From G963663615 sp963663615 (GTDB lineage: Bacteria > Bacteroidota > Ignavibacteria > Ignavibacteriales > Melioribacteraceae), in assembly GCA_963663615.1 (NCBI GenBank), contig OY760517.1, positions 1,922,001 through 1,986,000 of the forward strand: 64,000 bases of DNA, given 5' to 3'. The notes under the pieces were generated by a model. The model made no database searches, was not told the origin of the DNA, and was given only the letters and a program-made list of their open reading frames with translations. The first letter of the stretch is position 1. The number at the start of each line of letters is the position of its first letter. The position numbers were made by a program, and so were the translations under genes. Below, one piece after another: positions 26,142-34,897 of the stretch.

Positions 26142-27404
26142 ATGGCTAACAGTATTTGTATATTTGAAGGAATATACTACAAAAATTTACTACCGCTCGT
26201 TTACTTAAGACCGGTTTATGATCTTCGTTGCGGGATTCTTTCACTTCGTTCTAAAATTGAACGAGCATATCCTGATGTTCCCGTCTCATTGCATTGTCGT
26301 AATTATCTTGCCGACTATATGCATTTAAGACATCCTGGTTACAAAATAAATGAAATAACAACCGATAGTTGTTTGTTTATAAACGGCAGAGCTTTGGTAA
26401 ATAGCGAGTTTAGCAAAAAAATACCTCTGGAAGGTAACGATACATTATATATGCATGGCGATACTGTTATCGCTGCAAGGGTTAGTGGTAACAAGCTTAA
26501 AGAAGTTTCAAAATCACTTAATGATACATTTTCCTACTCTGATTTTGCTGGTTTATTTAAGGAAGAAGTTGAGGTTAAAACTATAAACTATCCATGGGAT
26601 TTAATTCAGTTTAATGAACAGGAATTAATGAGTGATTTTGGTTTGTTAACAACCGAGTTTGATGATACCGGTAATTACACTGTAATGGAAGGTTCATACC
26701 TGCTTAATAAAAAAGATATATTTATTGGTGAAGGCTCAAAAATATACCCCGGTAGCATTCTTGATGCCTCGGATGGACCTATATTTATAAGCAAAGATGT
26801 AGAAGTTTTACCAAAAGCAGCTATTCAGGGTCCTGTATTTATTGGCGATAAGACTGTTATCAAGATGGGTGCGAACCTTTACCATAATTCAAATATCGGA
26901 AGGGTTTGTAAAGTTGGCGGAGAAATTGAAAATTCAATACTCCATTCATTTTCAAACAAACAGCATGATGGATTTCTTGGAAACTCCTATCTTGGATCAT
27001 GGGTAAATCTTGGAGCCGGTACAAGCAATAGTGACCTAAAAAATAATTATAGCAGTATAAAGGTTTACATCAATGGTGAACAAGTTGATTCAGGTTCTCA
27101 GTTTGTTGGTTTAACCATGGGAGATCATAGTAAGTCGGCAATTAACTCTACCTTTAATACTGGTACTGTAATTGGAGTATCATGCAATGTTTACGGAGCT
27201 GGTTTCCCTCCCCGCTATATGCCTTCTTTTGCATGGGGTGGTGCTGATTCACTAACTACATACGACCTTGAAAGAAGTATTGAAGTAGCACAGCGAGTTA
27301 TGGCTAGAAGAAAAATTGATATGTCCGCTGCTGATATTAAGATGTTTAGAAAAGTATTTGATTTAACGAGAGATGAGAGAAGAAAACGGGGTATGCCGAA
27401 TTAA
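26142..27404 (+). CDS. Alternative bacterial GlmU (UDP-GlcNAc pyrophosphorylase/acetyltransferase-like)
   Basis: The 420-residue protein has a divergent nucleotidyltransferase part (start CIFEGIYYKNLLPLVYLRPVYDLRCG). A left-handed parallel beta-helix follows (hexapeptide pattern about 200-340, with GAGTSNSDLKNNYS), ending in a helical tail. This is the pattern of the Bacteroidota-type alternative GlmU, thought to make UDP-GlcNAc. Its activity is putative. Neighbouring nagB fits glucosamine-phosphate metabolism. Confidence 0.82.
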   Translation: MANSICIFEGIYYKNLLPLVYLRPVYDLRCGILSLRSKIERAYPDVPVSLHCRNYLADYMHLRHPGYKINEITTDSCLFINGRALVNSEFSKKIPLEGNDTLYMHGDTVIAARVSGNKLKEVSKSLNDTFSYSDFAGLFKEEVEVKTINYPWDLIQFNEQELMSDFGLLTTEFDDTGNYTVMEGSYLLNKKDIFIGEGSKIYPGSILDASDGPIFISKDVEVLPKAAIQGPVFIGDKTVIKMGANLYHNSNIGRVCKVGGEIENSILHSFSNKQHDGFLGNSYLGSWVNLGAGTSNSDLKNNYSSIKVYINGEQVDSGSQFVGLTMGDHSKSAINSTFNTGTVIGVSCNVYGAGFPPRYMPSFAWGGADSLTTYDLERSIEVAQRVMARRKIDMSAADIKMFRKVFDLTRDERRKRGMPN

Positions 27405-27419
27405 TTTCTCCTTATATGT

Positions 27420-29036
27420 ATGATAAAGAATTATTTTTTCCTTGCACGAAATTGTCGTGAACTTAACGAACTGCTAAAAGGTGCCGTTATTGGTGAAATC
27501 TACACTCAGGAAAAGAATCGGTTGTTTTTTAATATAGCAAACGAATCTTTACCCAACAGGCACCTCGTGCTTTCTGCCGATCAGAATATGCCTTTTATGC
27601 TTATTCGCGATAGCCATCATAAAGCACGTAAAAACGTTATATGTTTTTTTGAAGACCTTTATGGTGCAGAAATTACTGACGTTGAGATTGCTTTTGGAGA
27701 ACGAGTTTGCAGAATTATAACTTCCAAAGGCATTTTGTATTTTATGATTAGAGGTAATCTTACCAACATAATTTTGCAACAGAATGATAAACTCTTTTCA
27801 TTTAAGGAAAGTAATGTTGACGAAGATATTGATTATAAAACTGAATTACTATCATTAACATTTTCACACGAATTTGATTTCGCGTTTACCGCCAATAATA
27901 TAGGTCAAGTATCGCAGGATGAAGTTAGGAAAAAATATCCCTTTATTGCTAAATTGCTATTACGTGAACTTGAACTTCAGAAATCTTCCTCAAATGCTGT
28001 AACACTTGGCAATATTATAACTCGCATTCTTGAAGCCCCTATAAGAGTTGAGTATAACGATCATCTGGGGAAAACTGTACTCTACCCTGCTGATTTTTTA
28101 ACCTATCCAAATAAAGATTATACTCAATATAACAGTTTCCAGGAAGCCCTCAAAAAATATATTTCAACTTACATTAAATACAAGAACCTTTCAAGCTCCA
28201 GAAATGTAGTTGAACGGTATCTCTCAAAAGAAAAAGCGAGAGTTGCAAATCGCCTTAATAGTCTTAAGGAAAGAATTGATAGTGGCTCGAGGGAACAAGA
28301 TTATTATAAATATGGTAATTTACTACTAATGAATAAGGCTTCTTTGTACAAGGGTCAAGATAATGTTGTTTTAACAGACTATGAGACCGGAATTGAGCAA
28401 CAAATTAAACTTGATGAGAAACTATCAGTTCAGCAAAATATAGACAGATACTTTGACAAAGCTCGAAATGAAAGGATAAACTTTGAGAGATCAATTGAAT
28501 TGTTTGAAGCTACCAGAATCACCTATGATAAATTAAATGCTCATCTTGAAAAGCTTCAATTATACAGGAATGATCCTGATAAACTTGAAGAGATGAAAAA
28601 AGAATTAAAACTTAACAAAAATAGTAATTCAATGGAACGCGAACAGGAAAAACTTAAATTACGCCATTTCATGCTAGATGGCAAATACCATGTATATGTG
28701 GGGAAAGATAGTCAAAGTAATGACCGTCTATCAATAAAATTTGCAAAACAGAATGATTTTTGGTTTCATGCCCGTGGTTTACCTGGTTCGCATACAGTTT
28801 TAAGGGTAGAAAACACTAAAGAAGCAGTACCTAAAAGTATTTTGAAAAATGCTGCTTCAATAGCTGCATTTTATAGTAAAGCAAAAACTGCAAGTCTTGC
28901 ACCTGTTTCCTATACATTTGCTAAATTTGTATATAAGAAAAAAGGATTTAATCCTGGTCAGGTTTCTCTTTCAAAAGAACAAGTATTACATGTTAAGCCT
29001 GAAATACCTAAAAACGCTGAAATTATTGAAGAGTAA
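27420..29036 (+). CDS. NFACT-domain protein (RqcH-like ribosome quality control factor)
   Basis: The 538-residue protein shows the NFACT layout: an N-terminal domain, a helical coiled-coil centre (about 260-400, rich in K/E/R) and a C-terminal NFACT-R domain with DFWFHARGLPGSHTVLR at about 447-465. Bacterial members such as RqcH bind stalled 50S subunits and add alanine tails; they were earlier annotated as fibronectin-binding proteins. It starts 15 bases after glmU. RqcH-like is my inference from the conserved NFACT-R text. Confidence 0.83.
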   Translation: MIKNYFFLARNCRELNELLKGAVIGEIYTQEKNRLFFNIANESLPNRHLVLSADQNMPFMLIRDSHHKARKNVICFFEDLYGAEITDVEIAFGERVCRIITSKGILYFMIRGNLTNIILQQNDKLFSFKESNVDEDIDYKTELLSLTFSHEFDFAFTANNIGQVSQDEVRKKYPFIAKLLLRELELQKSSSNAVTLGNIITRILEAPIRVEYNDHLGKTVLYPADFLTYPNKDYTQYNSFQEALKKYISTYIKYKNLSSSRNVVERYLSKEKARVANRLNSLKERIDSGSREQDYYKYGNLLLMNKASLYKGQDNVVLTDYETGIEQQIKLDEKLSVQQNIDRYFDKARNERINFERSIELFEATRITYDKLNAHLEKLQLYRNDPDKLEEMKKELKLNKNSNSMEREQEKLKLRHFMLDGKYHVYVGKDSQSNDRLSIKFAKQNDFWFHARGLPGSHTVLRVENTKEAVPKSILKNAASIAAFYSKAKTASLAPVSYTFAKFVYKKKGFNPGQVSLSKEQVLHVKPEIPKNAEIIEE

Positions 29037-29042
29037 TTATCC

Positions 29043-29546
29043 ATGCAAAAACAGCATTACATAAATATATTATTCATAATTTTACTTTCTATTGTTACTG
29101 CCCTTGCTTATAACTATTTACGAAAAGACAGTTTGGAATTAATTAGAAAAGCATCCGAATTAAAAGAAACCGGTTTGCAGGAAATACTGGATGCTGCATC
29201 AATTTCAAGCGACACTATAAATACAATATCTCTGGCAACCACAATACAATTGCATGGTAAGGAAAATGTTGTATTTGTTGATGCCCGTGATAATTGGGAT
29301 TTTGGTGTAATGCATATAAAAGGTGCAATTAATGTACCTGAGTTTAGCTTTGAGGAATATATTGATAAATATTCCAAAATGGATAAATCAAAAATCTACG
29401 TTATTTACTGTGATGCCGATGATTGCGATCAGAGTAAAAGAGTTGCTAAATACCTGATGGAGCTATCATTTAAACAGATTTATGTATTTGTTGATGGATG
29501 GCAAGCCTGGTTACAAAACAATTTACCGGTGGAAAGCGATGAGTAA
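29043..29546 (+). CDS. Membrane-anchored rhodanese-domain protein
   Basis: The 167-residue protein has an N-terminal membrane helix (about 7-24) and a rhodanese domain in the periplasm (about 55-165). The domain has VVFVDARDNWDFGVMHIKGAIN, active loop cysteine in YCDADDCDQS, and FVDGWQAW near the end. It could carry sulfur or act in redox chemistry. Its last codons overlap the start of the MauE/DoxX gene by 8 bases, pointing to a functional pair. Confidence 0.85.
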   Translation: MQKQHYINILFIILLSIVTALAYNYLRKDSLELIRKASELKETGLQEILDAASISSDTINTISLATTIQLHGKENVVFVDARDNWDFGVMHIKGAINVPEFSFEEYIDKYSKMDKSKIYVIYCDADDCDQSKRVAKYLMELSFKQIYVFVDGWQAWLQNNLPVESDE

Positions 29547-29979
29547 TTTTTATAAAAATAAATATTTTCTTCTTTTATCGAGAATTATTATTGCACTTGT
29601 TTTTATATTTGCAGGCATAGAAAAAATTTCGAATCCGGAAAGTTTTGCTGTTAGCATTGAAAACTACAGACTTTTCCCTATCTTTTCTATCAATATTTTT
29701 GCATTAATTGTACCCTGGATTGAAGTTTTTGCCGGTGTACTTCTTTTATTTAATTCTTATGTGAAGGAAAGCTCTTTTCTTATAAACAGCTTGCTGGTTT
29801 TTTTTATTGCAATAATTATTGTTGCAATTATTCGTGGTCTGGATATTGAGTGTGGTTGTTTCGGTACCATGGATGCACAAAAAGCCGGTTTCAGTAAAAT
29901 TGCCGAAAACATTACATTACTTATTCTTGGTATTAATGTTTACATTCAGCAGAAAGGAGAACCTGTTAAAATTTTATGA
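29539..29979 (+). CDS. MauE/DoxX-family membrane protein
   Basis: From the ATG at 29539, which overlaps the rhodanese stop, the protein has 146 residues with four membrane helices. It has the typical motif IFAGIEKISNPESFA near the first helix and a CGCFG motif near residue 108. This is the MauE-type arrangement of DoxX-like proteins, associated with periplasmic disulfide or methylamine-dehydrogenase maturation in other bacteria. With a rhodanese upstream, a role in sulfur or thiol redox at the membrane is plausible. An upstream start at 29482 would add 19 unlikely residues. Confidence 0.8.
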   Translation: MSNFYKNKYFLLLSRIIIALVFIFAGIEKISNPESFAVSIENYRLFPIFSINIFALIVPWIEVFAGVLLLFNSYVKESSFLINSLLVFFIAIIIVAIIRGLDIECGCFGTMDAQKAGFSKIAENITLLILGINVYIQQKGEPVKIL

Positions 29980-31022
29980 CGAATAATAAAATAATCGATA
30001 CCCAAACAGTTAAGCGTATCCTGATTATTAAACTTCGCGGTATCGGTGATGTTATTCTTTCATCAATTGTATTTGATGCTCTTAAGAGTAATTTCCCCGA
30101 TGCCACGATAGATTTTCTTACTCAGAAACCTAGCGATCAGGTACTTAAACCGCTCCCTTTCATTAATGATATAATTCTTTTTGAGAGAGGTAATATTCGG
30201 AAAAAAATAAGTTTATTCCGTAAAATCAGAAATAATAATTATGATCTTGTACTTGATTTTTATACAAATCCGAGTACAGCTCAATTAACTTTTTTTAGTG
30301 CTGCTAAATATAGAGCAGGTTTTCCTTATCGTAACAGGAAATTTGCTTATAATATTTACGGTCCTGAAGAACGAGATATTCATCATGCAGCTGAATTGCA
30401 TCTTAAGTTCCTTGATAAAATTGGACTAAAAACTGATGCTGAGAATAAACGACTTTACTTTGGCTATTATGATGAAGAACTTCAGAAAGCAATAAAGTTT
30501 AGGGAAAACAATCTTTCCTCTGATAAGTTGTTGTTCGGTATTAGTCCCAGTGGTGGATGGTCATCCAAGAAATGTCCACCCGAACATTTTGCAAAAATTT
30601 CAGATGCCTTAATTGACAGATTTGATTGCGAAATCATTATTCTTTGGGGACCGGGTGATGAAGATGACGCTAACGAGATAGCACAAAAAATGAAACATAA
30701 ATCGGTTATGGCACCCCCCACTTCTATTAGGGAGATGGGTACTTTTATAAAATCTTGCGATTTTATTGTTGCTAATGATAGCGGTCCAATGCACATCTCT
30801 TCTGCAGTTGAAACACCTGTAGTTGGACTGTTCGGACCTACATCACCTAAGCTACAAGGACCATGGGGTGAGAAAAGCAAATATGTTAGAGTAAAGAGTT
30901 TACATTGTATTGAGTGTAATTTATTGGAATGCAAGTACAATAAAGAATGTTTTTATCAACTTGATCCGGGTGTAGTTGCTGAATCTTTTGATGAGCTCGT
31001 ATCACAAAATAAAGAAAACTAA
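29976..31022 (+). CDS. Family 9 glycosyltransferase (heptosyltransferase-like), copy 1
   Basis: The 348-residue GT-B enzyme is of the LPS heptosyltransferase family (GT9), which transfers heptose to the lipid A core on the cytoplasmic side. It has IIKLRGIGDVILSS at the N-terminus and the C-terminal nucleotide-sugar site NDSGPMHISSAVETPVVGLFGPT. A cysteine-rich end CIECNLLECKYNKECF is also family-typical. The start overlaps the MauE stop by 4 bases (ATGA). Confidence 0.9.
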   Translation: MTNNKIIDTQTVKRILIIKLRGIGDVILSSIVFDALKSNFPDATIDFLTQKPSDQVLKPLPFINDIILFERGNIRKKISLFRKIRNNNYDLVLDFYTNPSTAQLTFFSAAKYRAGFPYRNRKFAYNIYGPEERDIHHAAELHLKFLDKIGLKTDAENKRLYFGYYDEELQKAIKFRENNLSSDKLLFGISPSGGWSSKKCPPEHFAKISDALIDRFDCEIIILWGPGDEDDANEIAQKMKHKSVMAPPTSIREMGTFIKSCDFIVANDSGPMHISSAVETPVVGLFGPTSPKLQGPWGEKSKYVRVKSLHCIECNLLECKYNKECFYQLDPGVVAESFDELVSQNKEN

Positions 31023-32098
31023 TGAAGAAGCTTGAAATATTTCTTAAAGGTATAGTATTTAGGTTGATGATATTGTTATCCCGTAGGAGGGTAGCTAAAG
31101 TAAAACCGGTACCAGCAAATTTTGAGAAAGTATTATTTGTCCGCCTTAACAGAATTGGTGATGCTCTTGTTACAACACCATTAATAAAATATCTTAGTGA
31201 AAATTTTAACTTTGAAATTCACATTTTGGCTGATAGAAAAAACTTTTTTGCCTTTAAGAATAATCCTGCTGTTGACAAAATAATCGTATTTCAAAAAGGT
31301 ATTAAGGGAATAATGGAAACCCTCAAACAAATTAACAAACGACAATATGATTGTATTGTTGACATGCATGATGACGTTTCAACTACAGTTAGCTACTTTA
31401 TTGCTTCCTCTAATGCAAAATATAAATTTGCCCTCGAAAAAGAGAATCACAAATTATTTACGCATACTATAAAAAAACTGGACCCTTCTGAACATCATGT
31501 TGTTGAAAGAAATCTAGAGCTAATTAAATTATTTAATCCAAAAGCGGAAGTATCGGAAAAAAATATTGCCATTTATCCTACCGAAGAAGAACTTGATAAG
31601 GTAGAAAGAATTATTGAAAAGAATTTCAATAAACCTCGATTTTTTGCAGGAATCAATATTTCCGCGGGCAATGTAGCACGTTTTTGGAGTGTTGAACGTT
31701 ACGAACAACTTATTCAGTTTTTCCTTCAATATGATATCAATTTAATTCTTCTCTCCTCCCCGGCTGATGTTGAAACTCTTGATTACCTTTCTGACAAATA
31801 TGAAGTTCATTCATTCTTTACTAAAAGTTTTACCGAGTTTTCTGCAATGATATCAAAGCTCGACTTTCTATTTACTCCTGATACTTCAACCGTACATCTC
31901 GCCTCTGCTTTTAAAATACCTATGTTCGGACTCTATGTTAAATATAATACTGATAATGTAATATGGTATCCATACCAGACTGAATATGAAGCCATTGTAA
32001 CAGAAGAGCCAAACTTTAATAATTTATCATTTGAAGAAGTAATAACCAAACTAAAACCTTTCCTTGAGAGAAAACATGAAGAATATTCAAATTCCTGA
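31022..32098 (+). CDS. Family 9 glycosyltransferase, copy 2
   Basis: The 358-residue protein is a second GT9 member, with FVRLNRIGDALVTTPLI near the N-terminus and the C-terminal TPDTSTVHLASAFKIPMFGLYV. It overlaps copy 1 by one base (TAATG). The acceptor cannot be told. It lacks the cysteine-rich end of copies 1 and 3, so it is a distinct type rather than a recent duplicate. Confidence 0.88.
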   Translation: MKKLEIFLKGIVFRLMILLSRRRVAKVKPVPANFEKVLFVRLNRIGDALVTTPLIKYLSENFNFEIHILADRKNFFAFKNNPAVDKIIVFQKGIKGIMETLKQINKRQYDCIVDMHDDVSTTVSYFIASSNAKYKFALEKENHKLFTHTIKKLDPSEHHVVERNLELIKLFNPKAEVSEKNIAIYPTEEELDKVERIIEKNFNKPRFFAGINISAGNVARFWSVERYEQLIQFFLQYDINLILLSSPADVETLDYLSDKYEVHSFFTKSFTEFSAMISKLDFLFTPDTSTVHLASAFKIPMFGLYVKYNTDNVIWYPYQTEYEAIVTEEPNFNNLSFEEVITKLKPFLERKHEEYSNS

Positions 32099-33200
32099 TT
32101 GCAAAAATTTTACCGGATATAAACCTTGTAAGCCATTTACAAATTGCTTTGAGGATGGATGCCAATCTGATAACCCACATGGCAAGAGAATACTTATTAT
32201 AAATCTTGATGCTATGGGTGATGTGCTTATGACAACTGCACAACTACATGGATTAAAACGTAAATATCCTGTATCAACAATTCATTGGATTACTCTTAAA
32301 GTAGCAGCAAAACTACTGCATAATAATCATCTCGTGGATAAGGTTTTTGAATATAATTTTGAAAGTATTTCTATTCTTAACCAAATAGAATACGACCTTG
32401 TACTTAGTGTTGATAAATCTCAACGTTCTTGTGCTCTTGCTAATTCGGTTAAGGCAAAGGAAAAGAAAGGTTTTGGTTTAAATGAACACGGACAAATTAT
32501 TCCACTTAATGATGGTGCTTTGTTTAATTACAAATTAGGATTAAATGACCATCTTAAATTTAAGAAAAACCAGCGTACTGGTCAGGATTATTTATCTGAG
32601 ACTTTTGATAATGACTGGAATAATGATGAGTACGTTTTTAATTTCACAAATGATGAATTAGAGTTCATTGAACAATACAAAAAAGATAATTCAATCTCCA
32701 CTGATGATAAAGTAATTGGGTTCAACACCGGTTGTTCGAATACATTTCCAAATAAAAAAATGACAATTGAGCAACACGTCGTTTTAATTGAAAAGTTTTT
32801 GAAAGCCGGAAAATATAAAATCTTTTTGCTTGGAGGACCAGAAGATACCGAAAGGAATAAGGAAATCTACTCACACTTCGAAGGCAAGATAATCAATACA
32901 CCAACAACTGATGGAGTACGTAAAGGTGCCTGTTATGAAAACATTCCACAGCTTGTAATTACCGGTGATACTTTTGGTATGCACCTTGCCATTGCCCTTC
33001 AAAAATATGTTATTGCGTGGTTTGGACTTAGCTGCTGGACAGAAATACATTTGTACAACAGAGGTATTAAACTATTTCCTGAAGGTTTGGAATGTGCACC
33101 GTGTTGGAACAAGGTGTGTCCTAAAAATTTGGAATGTATCCAAATGATTGATTTGGAAAAGATATACAATGAAACTGTAAAATATTTTGATGGAAAATAA
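32076..33200 (+). CDS. Family 9 glycosyltransferase, copy 3, with N-terminal cysteine cluster
   Basis: The 374-residue protein is a third GT9 enzyme. It has IINLDAMGDVLMTTAQL, a late GDTFGMHLAIALQKYVIAWFG segment and a CAPCWNKVC-x-CIQM end. Unusual is the N-terminal extension with four cysteines (CKNFTGYKPCKPFTNCFEDGC), possibly a metal site. The ATG at 32076 follows TTGAGAG; a TTG at 32064 is an alternative. The gene overlaps copy 2 by 23 bases. The three form an LPS-core-type set. Confidence 0.86.
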   Translation: MKNIQIPDCKNFTGYKPCKPFTNCFEDGCQSDNPHGKRILIINLDAMGDVLMTTAQLHGLKRKYPVSTIHWITLKVAAKLLHNNHLVDKVFEYNFESISILNQIEYDLVLSVDKSQRSCALANSVKAKEKKGFGLNEHGQIIPLNDGALFNYKLGLNDHLKFKKNQRTGQDYLSETFDNDWNNDEYVFNFTNDELEFIEQYKKDNSISTDDKVIGFNTGCSNTFPNKKMTIEQHVVLIEKFLKAGKYKIFLLGGPEDTERNKEIYSHFEGKIINTPTTDGVRKGACYENIPQLVITGDTFGMHLAIALQKYVIAWFGLSCWTEIHLYNRGIKLFPEGLECAPCWNKVCPKNLECIQMIDLEKIYNETVKYFDGK

Positions 33201-34092
33201 ATTTGTGAATAGTTTCTTCAAAACCATGGCACCGCTTCTACTTGATGGTGCCATGGGAAGTTATTTACAATCAAAATACAATGTAAACGATCCTGACCTT
33301 TGGACCACAGAGTTATTACTTAACTCCTCTGATATTGTTGTAGAGGCTCATTCTCAGTATATAAGTTCCGGTGCTGATATAATTACAACTAATACCTTCC
33401 GTACAAATCCCGCGGCATTAAAAAAAGCGAATTTAGATGAATCATCTGATAAGCTGGTAAATATTGCTGTTAAATCTGCCAAAGAAGCAATTGAGTACAA
33501 AAAAGTTTTTATTGCTGGTTCTAATGCCCCTGCTGAAGATTGTTATCAGTCGAAGAGAACATTATCACTAATTGAATTGAAGCAAAACCATATACAGCAT
33601 ATAGATAATTTAATTACATCGGGATGTGATTTTATACTTAATGAAACACAAAGTCATTTTGATGAAATTGAATTAATTTGTGATTATTGCTCCAGCAATT
33701 CAATTCCTTATGTAGTCAGCCTCTATTTTGATAATCCTGATACAATTTTAAGTGGTGAGCTAATTACTGATGTTATTCAATACATAAATGGTAAATCGCC
33801 AATTTTAATTAGTTTTAATTGTATTTCAACTAATATATTTTCCCGCTTTATTGCAAAGCATACACCTGATTACCCTTGGGGATTTTACCTCAACTGCGGA
33901 TCCGGGAATATCAACGATACTGAAATATCTTGTGGTATTAGTCCTGAGCAATATGCCTCTACGATTAAACCACTTCTAAATAAAAAATCCAGAATGATCG
34001 GTACTTGTTGCGGTTCCGATTTTAGTCATACTCAATATTTAAGAAGGTTTATTGATGAAAAAGATTTACATGAAAGCACCGGCAAAAATTAA
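33190..34092 (+). CDS. Homocysteine S-methyltransferase family protein
   Basis: The 300-residue protein corresponds to the N-terminal homocysteine-binding barrel of methionine synthase or to a free homocysteine methyltransferase. It has LLDGAMGSYL, ADIITTNTFRTN, FILNETQ, and zinc cysteines in SFNCIST and GTCCGS. The cobalamin, folate and activation domains of MetH are absent. The ATG is within the last codons of the preceding GT9 gene. Whether it forms methionine using S-methylmethionine/SAM or works with separate MetH parts cannot be told. Confidence 0.85.
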   Translation: MENKFVNSFFKTMAPLLLDGAMGSYLQSKYNVNDPDLWTTELLLNSSDIVVEAHSQYISSGADIITTNTFRTNPAALKKANLDESSDKLVNIAVKSAKEAIEYKKVFIAGSNAPAEDCYQSKRTLSLIELKQNHIQHIDNLITSGCDFILNETQSHFDEIELICDYCSSNSIPYVVSLYFDNPDTILSGELITDVIQYINGKSPILISFNCISTNIFSRFIAKHTPDYPWGFYLNCGSGNINDTEISCGISPEQYASTIKPLLNKKSRMIGTCCGSDFSHTQYLRRFIDEKDLHESTGKN

Positions 34093-34897
34093 TTTTGGAC
34101 TTTGGGTACTCAATAAAAGAAACGATAACTATCATAACATTTACACTCTTTTTTACCCGTTAAACGAATTATTTGATGAAATAATATTCGAATTAGCTAC
34201 TCAAAACGAATATATAACGAATGATAATAATTTGCCACTAGATGATAACAATCTTATTATAAAAGCTAAAAAGCTTCTTGAAGAATATTCTGGCAAACAG
34301 TTACCACTAAAAATAAATTGCAACAAAAAAATACCTTATGGAGCCGGATTAGGCGGAGGAAGCTCTGATGCTGCCAGCACCTTGGTGTGCATAAACGAAC
34401 TTTATAAATTAAATATCAAGTATGATAATATGCTTGAACTTGCCTTACAACTGGGTTCAGATGTTCCCTTCTTTATTAAAGCTAAACCTGCTATTGGTGA
34501 GTTACGCGGTGAAAAACTTACTCAGGTCGATTTTTATATAAAAGAGTATATATTACTGGTAAATCCTGGAATTAATATTTCCACTGGTATGGCATATTCA
34601 AATCTTGTACCTGCCGAAACAAATTTCAGTTATAATCATTTCATTAAATCGGAATCATGGTTAAATGATGCCAAAACATTTGTTAAGAATGATTTTGAGA
34701 ATTATGTATTTGAACAATATCCTGAAATAAAAAACATTAAAGACACAATGTATCATAACGACGCCATTTTTTCTTTAATGTCCGGTAGTGGCAGTTCAGT
34801 TTACGGATTCTTCAAAACCGAAGCGGAAGCCAAACTATGTGCAACTCAATTACCTGGTAGTTATTTAAAGATGATTATTACCCCAAACGAGTACTAA
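34055..34897 (+). CDS. ispE: 4-diphosphocytidyl-2-C-methyl-D-erythritol kinase
   Basis: IspE phosphorylates CDP-methylerythritol in the MEP isoprenoid pathway. The 280-residue GHMP kinase has KAPAKINFGLWVLNKRNDNYHN at the start (split by Asn in place of the usual Gly/His pair), the ATP loop PYGAGLGGGSSDAA, SDVPFF and the third motif MSGSGSSVYGFF. The ATG at 34055 follows AGAAGG; a TTG lies one codon earlier. It overlaps the methyltransferase by 38 bases and the convergent kinase gene by 4. Confidence 0.94.
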   Translation: MKKIYMKAPAKINFGLWVLNKRNDNYHNIYTLFYPLNELFDEIIFELATQNEYITNDNNLPLDDNNLIIKAKKLLEEYSGKQLPLKINCNKKIPYGAGLGGGSSDAASTLVCINELYKLNIKYDNMLELALQLGSDVPFFIKAKPAIGELRGEKLTQVDFYIKEYILLVNPGINISTGMAYSNLVPAETNFSYNHFIKSESWLNDAKTFVKNDFENYVFEQYPEIKNIKDTMYHNDAIFSLMSGSGSSVYGFFKTEAEAKLCATQLPGSYLKMIITPNEY

